A stretch of 64,000 bases of DNA, taken from the NCBI RefSeq assembly GCF_039539525.1, contig NZ_BAABDH010000003.1, positions 62,001-126,000 of the forward strand, in the 5' to 3' direction. This stretch comes from Hymenobacter algoricola (GTDB lineage Bacteria; Bacteroidota; Bacteroidia; Cytophagales; Hymenobacteraceae). A model generated the notes under the pieces. The model searched no databases, had not been told where the DNA came from, and worked only from the letters and a program-made list of their open reading frames with translations. Both the position numbers and the translations under genes were made by a program. Each line of letters opens with the position of its first letter. The first letter of the stretch is position 1. This document shows, piece after piece, positions 8,051 through 16,554 of this stretch.

Positions 8051-11000
8051 CTAGAACAGGAAGTCGAAGCCGACGAAGACCAGGTTCTCCTCCCCGACCG
8101 AGTAGGTGGCATTGATAACGGCCTGCTTGAGCACGTCGATCCAGATGCCGCCGCCGGCCGCGGTGTGGAAGGACTTGAAGCCGGTCCGCACGTCGTTGTC
8201 GGAGTACACGCGGGCGGCGTCGGCCAGGCCCAGGATGCCGAACTTGCCGGGCACCAGGTAGGCGTTGAAGGTGAAGAGCTGCAGGCGTATCTCGCCGTTG
8301 GCATACACCGAGCTGCGGCCCGAGTAGCGGGTGCGGCGGTAGCCGCGCAGGTTGGTGGTGCCGCCCAGCGTATTGGCCTGGTAGAAGCGGTAGTCGCCCA
8401 GGGCGCGGTTGGCGCCGATGCGGCCGGCCCAGGTGAGCTGGAAGGGGAAGTTCGGGCTCAGGTAGAAGCGGACTTCCGTGGCCAGGTTGCCGTAGCGCAG
8501 CTTCTCGCCGTTGAGCTGGTAGTTGTACTGGGCCTCGTTGTACCAGCGGATGCCGATGCGCGGATTGATGGGCGAGCTGCTGGCGTCGAGGTTGAAGTAG
8601 GCCCGGCCGCCGGCGTAGCGGTTCAGGCCGAAGTCGGAGGCACGGATGCCGAAGCGGGTATTTTCCAGGCCGCCGGTGGCGTTCAGGCTGTCCTGAATCA
8701 CGCTGCCGATCTGGGCGCGGTCGACGCGGAACTGGTCGTACTGGGGGCCGAAGCCGACTTTAAGAAAGCTGAACACGTCCTTTTCCAGCGTGGGCGAGAA
8801 GGTAAAGCGCGAGAACCGGATGCGGTAAGAGCTGGTGACGGTGCGGTTGGTGACGTTTTCCCGGTCGTTTTCCCGGGCAAAGTTCTCGGTGTCGTTGCCG
8901 ATGCCGAAGAAGTTGTAGAGCAGCTGCGGGCCGTAGAGCTGGCTGTTGACGTTCAGGTTGAAATTGCCGAATATCTCCGTGAATTTGCCGGTGTAGCGCA
9001 CATTGTAGGCGTCGCGCGAGGGGGCGTAGTTGGCCGCCAGGGTCTGCTGGGTGGCGAAGGGCGTCTTGCGGAAGCCGTAGGTGCGGTACGTAGCGCCGCC
9101 CCCGATAAACACGCCGTCGTCGATGTTGTAGCCGAAATAGGCGGCCGGGCCGAAGTAGTTCAGGTTATAGTCGCCACGGTTGCCGCGGGGGTGCACGTCG
9201 TAGCGGTTCACGTCGATGCCGGGCTGCAGGCGCAGGCGGGCTTCGGTGCCGGGCACAATCACGTTGCCCGAGTCGCCGTCGTAGATCTGGGTTTTGTGGC
9301 CAAACCAGCCGTTCACGTGCGAGTCATCCACGATGGAGTCGCGGCCGGTGCCGGCAATCACGCGCAGCAGCGAGCCGCTGCCCGAGCGGCCGGTAATCTT
9401 GTACACGTCTTCGCCGGCGAAGCCGTAGAGGCGGATTTCCTTGGTGTCCTTGTCGAAGGTCTTGTCGAACAGGTCCTTGCTGACTTTGCCTTCCTTGTTG
9501 ATCTTATTGACCTGGACGCGGGTTTTGCCGCCTTCCAGCCGGGTCACCACGAACTTCTCGCGCTTCTTGCTGCCCTTCACCTCGACAATGTGGTTCAGGG
9601 TGCTGTAGTAGTCGTTGGCCAGCTGGGGCAGCAGGTCGCGGCGGCTTTTGAGCTTGGCCACAATTTCGGGCCCGTGCAGGTCGTAGATTTCCTTGGACCA
9701 GCGGGTGCGGAAGGCCTTTTCAATCACGTCGTCGGTGAGCGAGACCTTCATGTCTTCGGCAATCTTCACCCAGTCCTCCTTGGTCACCGACGCCAGGAAC
9801 GTGCGGTCGTTGGCCAGGGCCGTCAGGTTGAGGCCCTTGTAGTCGGCGTAGTCGTAGCCGAAGTTCTGGAAGTTGCGGACCGCAAACTTGCGCGAGGCCA
9901 GGAACGGAAACAGGCCGTCGCCCTTAAAAAAGGCAATGTCGCGGTCTTCGGGCACGCCGGTGAATTTCCGGTCGCCGTCCTTGTCCTTCTTCTCGGCCCA
10001 GCGCCACTGGTCCTCGTGCCGGTCCCAGTCGCCGATCCACATGTCGAACAGGCGGGAGCGGGCAAATTCCTTCTCGTTGACGCGGTTGTCGTTGTCGTCC
10101 TGCAGGCGCTCCAGCACCTTGTCGGTTCCCACCAGGTTGGTGGCGTTGCCCAGCGAGGCCACGTTGCTCTGGTCGTCCTTGGCATCTTCCTCAAAGCCGG
10201 CGGGCGTGTTAGAGAAGCGCTCCAGGTACTGGCCCAGCAGCGGGTCCTGGGGGACGTACACCGGCTTGGGGTTGGTATGCAGAATCTTGGCCGCATCGGC
10301 CAGGGGCGGAATGGCGAAGGACGCGTAGGGGTGCTGGGCCGAAATCTGGTCCTGCAGGATGTCGGCGGCGGCGCCTTCGCGCAGGGCCTCGGGCAGCACG
10401 GCGCCGGGGTCCTTGTCGATGCCGCGGATGGTGAACAGGCGGCCGGCCTCGTTGCGCACTTTCAGCGAGGCGGTCTGCTTGCCGCCCCCGATCTTGTAGG
10501 CTTCCAGCCCGCCCTGCTCGGTGGCCATGTCGAGCACCTTGAACTTGACCGGCGTTGCCCACTCCTTGCGGTAGTGCTCGCCGAAGAGGAAGTTGTGAAA
10601 CTTGTTGTGGTCGTCATACTCGGGCTTCACGGCCAGCGTGATGGTGCTGTCGCCGAAGTTGGGGCGCTTCACCTGCTTGGTTTCCAGCTTCTGCACCACG
10701 GCCGCCGTCTGCTGGGCGTAGAGCGGGGTGCGGAACACCAGCCGGCCGGTTTCGCCCTTATCGTTGGGCACCCAGAACTCGGTCCAGACCTCGCCGTTGT
10801 CGTAGTAGTTGACGCGGGACCAGCCTTTTTCCTTGTCCGAGAAGATGGAGCCGGCACCGCTGCCGGCGCGCACGTGCTGGGTTTTGCAGCCCGAGCCGCT
10901 CACAATCTGGTGCCAGGAGTTGATTTTGAAGTACTGCAGGTTGTGCTCGTGGCCCGAGGCGTAGATGATGTTTGGGTACTTGTTGAAAATCTCCTCCAGC

Positions 11001-11941
11001 CCCTTTTTGTAGGCCTGGTACTGCGGGTGGGCAATGTCCTGGCTGACGCCGCCGTACTTGCGGGCAAACGGGTAGATGGAGCCGATAATCGGCAACGGGA
11101 TGAAAGCATACTTGTAGACGATGGACACCGGAAAGAAGTGGTCGGCCAAAGTAAAGTAGCCGCCATGAACACCGTCGGAATAGATCGGGTGGTGGGCTAC
11201 CACCATGATGTTCTTGCCCTGGTTGCGGGCAATGATGTCTTCGAGCTGGGTGAAGAAGTCGGTTTCGTTGGCCACGCCGCAGCCGCTGTTCGAGCCGTAG
11301 GGCCGCTCACCGTTGGTTTGCAGAAACCACTGTGAGTTGACGGCAATCATGACCACATCGTCCTGCACGCGCACCTCAAACGGGCCGGGGCAGGCATTGC
11401 GGGGAATGAAAAAGTCGCCGGTATAGGCGAAGGCGGCCGAGTCGGAAGTCAGGTAGTTTTCTACGAAGGCCTGCTCCCGGTTTACCTGGTCGACGCCGCC
11501 GGTGAGGCCCTGCTTCCAGTCGTGGTTGCCGGGAATCATGTACTTCTCGCCGGCGTAGTCGCGCAGGGCATCGAGCTGGGCTACCATGCGCTCCTCGGAG
11601 GCTTTGCGGTCGTAGGCACCCTCACGGGGCATGCCGTACTCATATATGTTGTCGCCCAGGTAAATGGTAGTGCTTTTGCTGCCGGCCTTCACAATCTGGC
11701 TGTGCAGAAAGTTCAGGGCCGGCTCCCCGCCCTCGGCCGTGGGCACGGGCTTGCCTACGTCGCCGATCAGAAAGACGGAATAGCGGATGCGGGAGCTGTC
11801 GGGCGGGGTTTTGCTTTCCCAGGTTTCGCCTCCGTGGTGGTAATTGGGCCGGGTGGGATGGGCCGTCTGAGTCTTTTGGGCAAAGGCCGCGTTCAGGCTA
11901 CCAAGGAGTAGCAGGGCGCAGAACAGGAAATGTCTTCTCAT
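8051..11941 (-). CDS. Secreted metallophosphoesterase fused to a kinase-like middle region and a BamA/Omp85-type barrel
   Basis: The 1296-residue protein starts at 11941, giving signal peptide MRRHFLFCALLLLGSLNAAFA. The longer frame to 12265 is not supported. Residues ~50-400 are a calcineurin-like phosphoesterase with GDVG, LGDNIYEYG, GNHDW, HHPIYS and SGHEHNLQ. The middle contains RLFTIRGIDKDP and later WIGDWDRHEDQW and VPEDRDIAFF, which recall CotH/HipA/Fam20-type kinase catalytic motifs (my inference). The last ~400 residues are an Omp85/TamA-like barrel (NYFGPAAYFGYNIDDG, LGGTTNLRGYRRTRYSG, terminal FVGFDFLF). It is expected to sit in the outer membrane. Such fusions are known in Bacteroidota under metallophosphoesterase names; the physiological role is unknown. 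Confidence 0.88.
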   Translation of the reverse strand: MRRHFLFCALLLLGSLNAAFAQKTQTAHPTRPNYHHGGETWESKTPPDSSRIRYSVFLIGDVGKPVPTAEGGEPALNFLHSQIVKAGSKSTTIYLGDNIYEYGMPREGAYDRKASEERMVAQLDALRDYAGEKYMIPGNHDWKQGLTGGVDQVNREQAFVENYLTSDSAAFAYTGDFFIPRNACPGPFEVRVQDDVVMIAVNSQWFLQTNGERPYGSNSGCGVANETDFFTQLEDIIARNQGKNIMVVAHHPIYSDGVHGGYFTLADHFFPVSIVYKYAFIPLPIIGSIYPFARKYGGVSQDIAHPQYQAYKKGLEEIFNKYPNIIYASGHEHNLQYFKINSWHQIVSGSGCKTQHVRAGSGAGSIFSDKEKGWSRVNYYDNGEVWTEFWVPNDKGETGRLVFRTPLYAQQTAAVVQKLETKQVKRPNFGDSTITLAVKPEYDDHNKFHNFLFGEHYRKEWATPVKFKVLDMATEQGGLEAYKIGGGKQTASLKVRNEAGRLFTIRGIDKDPGAVLPEALREGAAADILQDQISAQHPYASFAIPPLADAAKILHTNPKPVYVPQDPLLGQYLERFSNTPAGFEEDAKDDQSNVASLGNATNLVGTDKVLERLQDDNDNRVNEKEFARSRLFDMWIGDWDRHEDQWRWAEKKDKDGDRKFTGVPEDRDIAFFKGDGLFPFLASRKFAVRNFQNFGYDYADYKGLNLTALANDRTFLASVTKEDWVKIAEDMKVSLTDDVIEKAFRTRWSKEIYDLHGPEIVAKLKSRRDLLPQLANDYYSTLNHIVEVKGSKKREKFVVTRLEGGKTRVQVNKINKEGKVSKDLFDKTFDKDTKEIRLYGFAGEDVYKITGRSGSGSLLRVIAGTGRDSIVDDSHVNGWFGHKTQIYDGDSGNVIVPGTEARLRLQPGIDVNRYDVHPRGNRGDYNLNYFGPAAYFGYNIDDGVFIGGGATYRTYGFRKTPFATQQTLAANYAPSRDAYNVRYTGKFTEIFGNFNLNVNSQLYGPQLLYNFFGIGNDTENFARENDRENVTNRTVTSSYRIRFSRFTFSPTLEKDVFSFLKVGFGPQYDQFRVDRAQIGSVIQDSLNATGGLENTRFGIRASDFGLNRYAGGRAYFNLDASSSPINPRIGIRWYNEAQYNYQLNGEKLRYGNLATEVRFYLSPNFPFQLTWAGRIGANRALGDYRFYQANTLGGTTNLRGYRRTRYSGRSSVYANGEIRLQLFTFNAYLVPGKFGILGLADAARVYSDNDVRTGFKSFHTAAGGGIWIDVLKQAVINATYSVGEENLVFVGFDFLF

Positions 11942-12209
11942 ATAGAAGCAAGGAACGGAAAAAACGAGCAGGCACTGTGCAAGCCTAACCCGATAGGGGC
12001 GGCAGAGTTGTAGAAAAGGTCGTAAACTGAGTGTACGCAACGCCGCGGACGCCGTTGACCGGTCCGTACGCAGACGGTTGGGCTGCGGTTGGGCTTGACC
12101 CGACATTATGCCGACCTTGGGCCCACAAAAACCTCCGCTGCCGATTCGCGTTCTAAGCCCGTTAGGGCCCGGCGCTGCGGCCGGCCCCGGCTTCTCTTCT
12201 TCTTCCCGC

Positions 12210-13445
12210 ATGGAAACCACCGAAACAATAAAGCCCGCCAAAGCGGAAATCCTCAAAAAGGCCAAGACCTACGTCACCGACCTTTTTGAGGAGAAACTAC
12301 CCCGGCAGCTGGTCTACCACTCCTTTAAGCATACGGCGGCCGTGGTGAAGGAAGCCAAAGCCCTGGGCGAAGCCAGCAACCTGAGCGGCCCCGACCTGGA
12401 GGCGCTGGTGCTGGCCGCCTGGTTTCACGATGTGGGCTACACCGAAGTATACGACGGCCACGAGTACCGCAGCATGGAGATGGCCGGGCAGTGGCTGACC
12501 GAGCAGGGCTACCCCGCCGACCGGATTGCCCTGGTGCAGGAAACCATCAAAACCACCCACCGCGACGAGCCCGCCGCCACCGAGCTGCAGCTGCTGCTGG
12601 CCGATGCCGACATGAGCAGCATGGGCCAGGAGGAGTTTTTTGCCAACGCCGAGCTGCTGCGGGCCGAGTGGGAAGCCATGCTGGGCAAGAGCTACTCCAC
12701 CACCGAGTGGGCCGAAACGCAGCTCAACTTCCTGCTGTCGGCCAAGTTTCACACCGGCGCGGCCAAGGACCGGTACAAGGAGCAGTTCAAGGATAACATC
12801 AAGCAGCAGCGCAAGCTGCTGAAGAAAACCGGGAAGAAAGCCAAGAAAAAGGAGGAGGAAGCCACCGGCACCTTTGCCGAACCCAAGCGCGGCATCGAAA
12901 CCATGTTCCGGACCATGTACTCCAACCACATGAAGCTCTCGGACATGGCCGACAAGAAGGCCAGCATGATGATTCAGCTCAACGCGGTGCTCATGTCGGT
13001 TATCATAACCTATCTGGGGGCCAAGATGGGCCAGACCGCGGCCCTGGGCAGCCTGTTTTCCAAAAACCCGATTCTGGCCGTGCCCATGAGTATTCTGCTC
13101 ATCACGGCCCTGGGCTCGGTGGTGACGGCCATCTTGTGTGCCCAGCCCGACGTGACGAGCTTCAAGTGGCTGAAGCGCAGCCCGCAGATTGCCACCAACC
13201 GCCGGGTGAACCTGCTGTTTTTCGGCAACTTCAGCAAGCTCAGCCTCGACGACTTTCAGGGCGGCATGACCGAAATCATGCGGGAGAAAGATGCCCTCTA
13301 CACCAACATGGTGACGGATATCTACTACCTCGGCGACGTGCTGACCCGCAAATACCGCCTGCTGCGCACCAGCTACACCATTTTCATGGTCGGCCTGATC
13401 CTGACGGCCTTGTCGTTCGGCATTGCGCTGCTGTATAAGAGCTAA
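12210..13445 (+). CDS. HD-domain phosphohydrolase with C-terminal PycTM (Pycsar effector-like, DUF5706) membrane domain
   Basis: The start is the ATG at 12210 (METTETIKPAKAEILKK); 411 residues. The N-terminal HD domain keeps its metal ligands: His41 (SFKHT), His73-Asp74 (WFHDVGY) and Asp132/134 (LADADMSS). A Lys/Glu-rich linker (~205-225) leads to the DUF5706/PycTM domain, with KLSDMADKKASMMIQLNA, TM segments near 253-271, 288-309 and 390-408, and the conserved NLLFFGNFSKL, DALYTNMVTDIYYLGDVL and KYRLLR. PycTM domains act in Pycsar as membrane-damaging effectors gated by cCMP/cUMP. HD-fused forms are widespread in Bacteroidota and their role is unproven. The DUF2652 cyclase-like gene converges 161 bases away. 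Confidence 0.88.
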   Translation: METTETIKPAKAEILKKAKTYVTDLFEEKLPRQLVYHSFKHTAAVVKEAKALGEASNLSGPDLEALVLAAWFHDVGYTEVYDGHEYRSMEMAGQWLTEQGYPADRIALVQETIKTTHRDEPAATELQLLLADADMSSMGQEEFFANAELLRAEWEAMLGKSYSTTEWAETQLNFLLSAKFHTGAAKDRYKEQFKDNIKQQRKLLKKTGKKAKKKEEEATGTFAEPKRGIETMFRTMYSNHMKLSDMADKKASMMIQLNAVLMSVIITYLGAKMGQTAALGSLFSKNPILAVPMSILLITALGSVVTAILCAQPDVTSFKWLKRSPQIATNRRVNLLFFGNFSKLSLDDFQGGMTEIMREKDALYTNMVTDIYYLGDVLTRKYRLLRTSYTIFMVGLILTALSFGIALLYKS

Positions 13446-13530
13446 AGCCGGCCTCGCCCGAAAAGCAACCTCACCGCTGGCCCTTTTCGGGTGAGGCCGA
13501 CAGGCGAACCAAGCGCCGCTACCACCATAG

Positions 13531-13561
13531 AAAGCCCCGGCGGATGCCTCCGCCGGGGCTT
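13531..13561. terminator. Bidirectional terminator between converging genes
   Basis: A near-perfect 13-bp stem (13532-13544 and 13549-13561) with a 4-nt loop sits midway between the HD-PycTM gene and the DUF2652 gene, whose 3' ends face each other. Confidence 0.85.
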
Positions 13562-13606
13562 CGGGTTGAAAAGGAGTTCTGGCGCCTGCGGCCCTGCCGG
13601 GCAGGC

Positions 13607-14788
13607 TCAGGCGTGCTGCCCGGTCAGCATCTGCCCGCACAAGGTGGCCAGCTGCCGGCCGGCGATGCCCAGAAACCGCTTCATGCGTCGCAGCTGCCCG
13701 AAGCGCACCAGGCGCAGGGGGCTGGCCACGTAGCCGTAGCGGAATTCCAGCGTCACCAGGCAGGCAGTGGGTGTGACGGGCTCGATGAAATAGAACAGCA
13801 GGGAGTTGGGAAACAGCCGGAACAGCGAAATCTTCTCCACGTACTCGATGCGGGTGGCCTCCTCGAAGCGCTGCACGGTCTGGAAGTCGATCTGGCCGCG
13901 GTTGAACTGCACTTTGTAGCTGGTGCCCAGGCGGCCGGCTTTGGTCACGTCGTACTGCACGTCGCGTACGCCGGGCATCCAGTTGGGCCGCAGCCGGAAG
14001 TTGCTGACGACGCGCAGCGCGTAGGCCGCGGGCACCGGCACGGGGTACTGCACCTTGATGGCGTTGCGCTGGCTGCCCTGGGTCTGGCCGCCGTTCTGCG
14101 GGCCGTTCAGCAGCAGGCGCAGCGGCGAGAGGTAGGCGTAGCGGTAGCAGATTTCGCCCAGGTGGTCGTAGAAGCAGGTGCCGCGCAGCAGCCGGGTCCA
14201 GGAAAAGCTGCGGGCCAGCTCGGCGGGCTCCTGGGTTTCGAGGTAGCCGTCCGACAGCAGGAGGTACTCGTTGCCGGTGATGTTGTTTTTGAGCAGCCGG
14301 TGCACCACGATGACGTCGCGGCCCATAAGCTTGGTAAACTGCCGGATGTGGGCCACACTCACCCGCCCGAAGTGCACGATGATCTTGATGGTCAGGTCGT
14401 GGCTGCGCAGGGCCGCGCTCAGCTCCGAGTCCAGGTCGCGCTCCACCAGGCGCACGTAGTTCTGAAAGTCGAGGAAGATGCGGCGGCACTGCGTGACCAG
14501 GTCCTGAATGGGCGGCGGCGGGCCCAGCCGGTAGAACAGGATGGCGTCGCCCTGAATCTCGCTCACCTCCATGGTCAGCATGTTGGCTTCGATCAGGATT
14601 TCGAGCAGGTCGGCAATCAGCTGGGGCGCCAGCGGGCTGCCCGACTCCTGAATAAAGCGCGTGAAGCCGCTGATGTCGGGAATAAACAGCAGCGCGGGCT
14701 CCATGCCGTCGGCGCTGACCGGCGCGGGAGTGTCGGCGCGGCGGCCGGCGGCGCGGCGGGCGGCGTGCATGTCATCCAGTAAACCCAT
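13607..14788 (-). CDS. DUF2652 protein: class III nucleotidyl-cyclase-like domain plus SRPBCC-like domain
   Basis: 393 residues, ATG at 14788. Residues ~30-185 resemble a class III cyclase homology domain. FIPDISGFTRF carries metal-ligand-like Asp38 and EIQGDAILF carries Asp81. At the purine-selecting Lys position there is Glu77. In GRDVIVVHRL the transition-state Arg164 is present but the usual Asn is Ile160. Residues ~230-393 look like an SRPBCC/polyketide-cyclase-type fold (PVPAAYALRVVSNFRLRPNWMPGV, then YVEKISLFRLFPNSLLFYFIEPV). No membrane segment is seen. DUF2652 is annotated as adenylate/guanylate cyclase-related, but I know of no proven activity. Whether it makes a cyclic nucleotide for the facing HD-PycTM protein is untested. 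Confidence 0.8.
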   Translation of the reverse strand: MGLLDDMHAARRAAGRRADTPAPVSADGMEPALLFIPDISGFTRFIQESGSPLAPQLIADLLEILIEANMLTMEVSEIQGDAILFYRLGPPPPIQDLVTQCRRIFLDFQNYVRLVERDLDSELSAALRSHDLTIKIIVHFGRVSVAHIRQFTKLMGRDVIVVHRLLKNNITGNEYLLLSDGYLETQEPAELARSFSWTRLLRGTCFYDHLGEICYRYAYLSPLRLLLNGPQNGGQTQGSQRNAIKVQYPVPVPAAYALRVVSNFRLRPNWMPGVRDVQYDVTKAGRLGTSYKVQFNRGQIDFQTVQRFEEATRIEYVEKISLFRLFPNSLLFYFIEPVTPTACLVTLEFRYGYVASPLRLVRFGQLRRMKRFLGIAGRQLATLCGQMLTGQHA

Positions 14789-14884
14789 ATGGCCGGAAAG
14801 CTAGGAAAGAAACCCGGAAGCAGCGCCAGACCGCCGGGGTATGCGGCCGCGGCGCCGGCGTTTGGGCCGCCGCCCGATTCGGCC

Positions 14885-14892
14885 TACCTTTG
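14885..14892 (+). promoter_or_regulatory. Bacteroidota -7 element of the tRNA-Arg promoter
   Basis: TACCTTTG matches the TAnnTTTG consensus and ends 16 bases before the tRNA, giving a short 5' leader. Confidence 0.65.
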
Positions 14893-14908
14893 GGACGCCG
14901 CAGGCTTT

Positions 14909-14983
14909 GGCCCCGTAGTTCAACGGATAGAACAAGGGTTTCCTAAACTTTAGATGTGAGTTCGATTCTCGCCGGGGCCACCA
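14909..14983 (+). tRNA. tRNA-Arg (anticodon CCT)
   Basis: All four arms fold. The acceptor is GGCCCCG with CGGGGCC, the D stem GTTC/GAAC, the anticodon stem AGGGT/ACTTT (two G-U pairs) with loop TTCCTAA, and the T stem GTGAG/CTCGC with loop TTCGATT. The anticodon CCT is at 14942-14944 and reads AGG. The 3' CCA is encoded (14981-14983). A promoter lies just upstream and a hairpin terminator starts at once downstream, so it is a single-gene unit. I see no integrase or attachment repeat beside it. Confidence 0.95.
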
Positions 14984-15024
14984 AAATGCCCGCCGCTCGT
15001 TAGCTAATGAGGGGCGGGCATTTT
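14984..15024 (+). terminator. Terminator of the tRNA-Arg unit
   Basis: A perfect stem (AAATGCCCGCC with GGCGGGCATTT, right arm ending at 15024) begins immediately after the encoded CCA and ends in a T run. Confidence 0.85.
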
Positions 15025-15169
15025 AGCTGCGGCCCAGTGGCTTGGTTTGCTGTGTCTGCCGCGTGCCCCGGCCTGAGCTGCCACCGCCCTGCCGGGTCCT
15101 TGCGGCGCAGCTGCGGCTGTTCCGGCGCGGGGCCTGCCGGCTTTTTACCGCTTCTTACTTTGTACTGCC

Positions 15170-15823
15170 ATGATTCGTATCATCCTCGCCGACGACCACA
15201 CCATTCTCCGGGAAGGCATCCGGGCGCTGCTGTCGGCGGCGCCGGATCTGCAGGTGGTGGGCGAAGCGGCCAGCGGGGAAGCGCTGCTGGACCTGCTCAC
15301 TACCACAGCGGCCGACGTGGTGGTGCTGGATCTGAACATGCCCGGCATGGACGGCTTTGGGGCGCTGGCCCAGCTGCAGAAGCACTATCCGGCCGTCAAG
15401 GTCCTGATTCTGTCCATGCTCGACCACGAAAAGTACGTGGCCCGCACCCTGGACGGCGGGGCCCGGGGCTACATCCTCAAAAATGCCGACAGCACCGAAA
15501 TCATGTACGCTATCCGCACGGTGGCCGAAGGGCGGCTGTTTTTGTGCACCGAGCTCGGGCTGGACATGCTGCGCAAGCTCACCCAGCTGGCCCCGGACAA
15601 GTCGCCGGAGCCGGGCACCAGGTCGCCCAGCGACCTGTCGGGCCGGGAGCTGGAAGTGCTCAAGCTCATTGCCGAGGGCCTCACCAACGCCGAAATTGCC
15701 GATAAGCTCTTTACCAGCAAGCGCACCATCGAAACCCACCGGCAGAACATCATCGAGAAAACCCAGGCCAAGAATACCGCGGCCCTGATAAAATTTGCCG
15801 TCAACCAGGGTCTTATCGACTAA
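15170..15823 (+). CDS. NarL/FixJ-family response regulator
   Basis: 217 residues. The receiver domain (1-120) has the acidic pair in LADDHT, phospho-acceptor Asp54 in VVLDLNMPG and the conserved Lys in GYILKNAD. The LuxR-type helix-turn-helix (about 153-215) is LSGRELEVLKLIAEGLTNAEIADKLFTSKRTIETHRQNIIEK. It is a cytoplasmic DNA-binding regulator controlled by a histidine kinase; no cognate kinase is adjacent on the same strand, and the kinase at 16555-17865 pairs better with the sigma-54 regulator beside it. The ATG at 15170 gives the canonical N-terminus. No terminator is obvious; a coding-like remnant follows. Confidence 0.93.
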   Translation: MIRIILADDHTILREGIRALLSAAPDLQVVGEAASGEALLDLLTTTAADVVVLDLNMPGMDGFGALAQLQKHYPAVKVLILSMLDHEKYVARTLDGGARGYILKNADSTEIMYAIRTVAEGRLFLCTELGLDMLRKLTQLAPDKSPEPGTRSPSDLSGRELEVLKLIAEGLTNAEIADKLFTSKRTIETHRQNIIEKTQAKNTAALIKFAVNQGLID

Positions 15824-16141
15824 GCGGGCTGGGCTGCGGCCCAGCTGGGCGGGCGCACCCTGGCGGAAGGCAGCCAGTGCACGGCCACTACCATCTACGA
15901 CACGGCTCCCGAAACGCCCTTCTCCATTCGCGGCCTGCACCTGCTCGGCGCCGGCCAGGAGCACGACCCGACGCCCCCGGCCCGGCCCCGGCAATCTGCT
16001 TTGGGCTGGCTTCCCCTTCCCTGACGCGCCTTGGCGATGCTGCACCTTTTGGCGCTGGAAACGTATATGCAGCTGCAGCCTATACTGCGCTAATACCGTG
16101 TTTATAAGCTCGTTCGTTGCATCCCACCCAACCCTACCGCC
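15824..16141 (+). other. 318-bp gap holding a coding-like remnant
   Basis: From 15824 to a TGA at about 16021, the frame directly behind the regulator stop stays open for 65 codons with strongly G/C-biased third positions. It reads QLGGRTLAEGSQCTATTIYD and TAPETPFSIRGLHLLGAG, which looks like real protein sequence without a start. I do not recognise the family. It is likely a gene fragment. The rest of the gap, up to the ATG at 16142, would hold the promoter of the next gene. Confidence 0.4.
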
Positions 16142-16507
16142 ATGCCCGCCCTGCAAGTATACCACGAGATTTTACCGGACAGCTACCTGCTGATTCTGGC
16201 CGAGAATGACGAGCTGCCGGAGGAAGTGCCGCTGGCCAAGCTGCTCCGGCAGGCCGCCAACAGCGGCAAGGCCTACGTGTGGGTCGACTGCAGCCATATT
16301 CACCGGTTGTCGCACCAGGCCATCGGGCTGCTGCGCAAGTACTATCTGCAGCTGCGGCGGCGGCACATTCCGCTGGTTCTCTGCCACCTCGACGAGAGCC
16401 TGCAGCAGCTGTTCCGGCAGCTGCCGGCCGCCTCACAGCCGCCCATTGTACCCACGCTCCTCGATGCCGACCACTACTGCCACGCGGGGCGGAGCCACCG
16501 CTCGTAG
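16142..16507 (+). CDS. Hypothetical STAS-domain-like protein
   Basis: This 121-residue soluble protein has alternating strand/helix order typical of STAS/SpoIIAA folds: SYLLILAEND, KAYVWVDCSHIHRLSHQAIGLLRKYYLQLRRRHIPLVLCHLDESLQQLFRQL. The segment VWVDCSHIHRLSHQAIGLL sits where STAS proteins carry the DxS/T phosphosite loop (here DCS). This may be an anti-anti-sigma or small regulatory protein; the function is inferred from fold resemblance only. It converges on the histidine kinase gene, 47 bases from its stop. Confidence 0.6.
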   Translation: MPALQVYHEILPDSYLLILAENDELPEEVPLAKLLRQAANSGKAYVWVDCSHIHRLSHQAIGLLRKYYLQLRRRHIPLVLCHLDESLQQLFRQLPAASQPPIVPTLLDADHYCHAGRSHRS

Positions 16508-16554
16508 AGCCTGCTGGCGCGCCTGCTGAGCTGCTTTCTGCCGCGAAGCCCGCG

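Noticed and set aside
8165..11335. 1056-codon plus-strand frame opposite the phosphoesterase/Omp85 gene
   Set aside because: It is a GC-driven shadow with Val/Gly/His-rich composition and no domain; the minus-strand gene has clear motifs.
12297..14489. 730-codon minus-strand frame spanning the HD-PycTM gene
   Set aside because: It is antisense to well-supported genes on both strands and has low-complexity Arg/Pro composition.
12210..14788. A canonical two-gene Pycsar defence operon
   Set aside because: The genes are convergent with a terminator between them, the cyclase-like domain has lost the transition-state Asn, and the effector carries an HD domain; kept only as a hypothesis.
14909..15024. 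tRNA-Arg as an integration site for a genomic island
   Set aside because: No integrase, no direct repeat of the tRNA 3' end and no change in gene type on either side.
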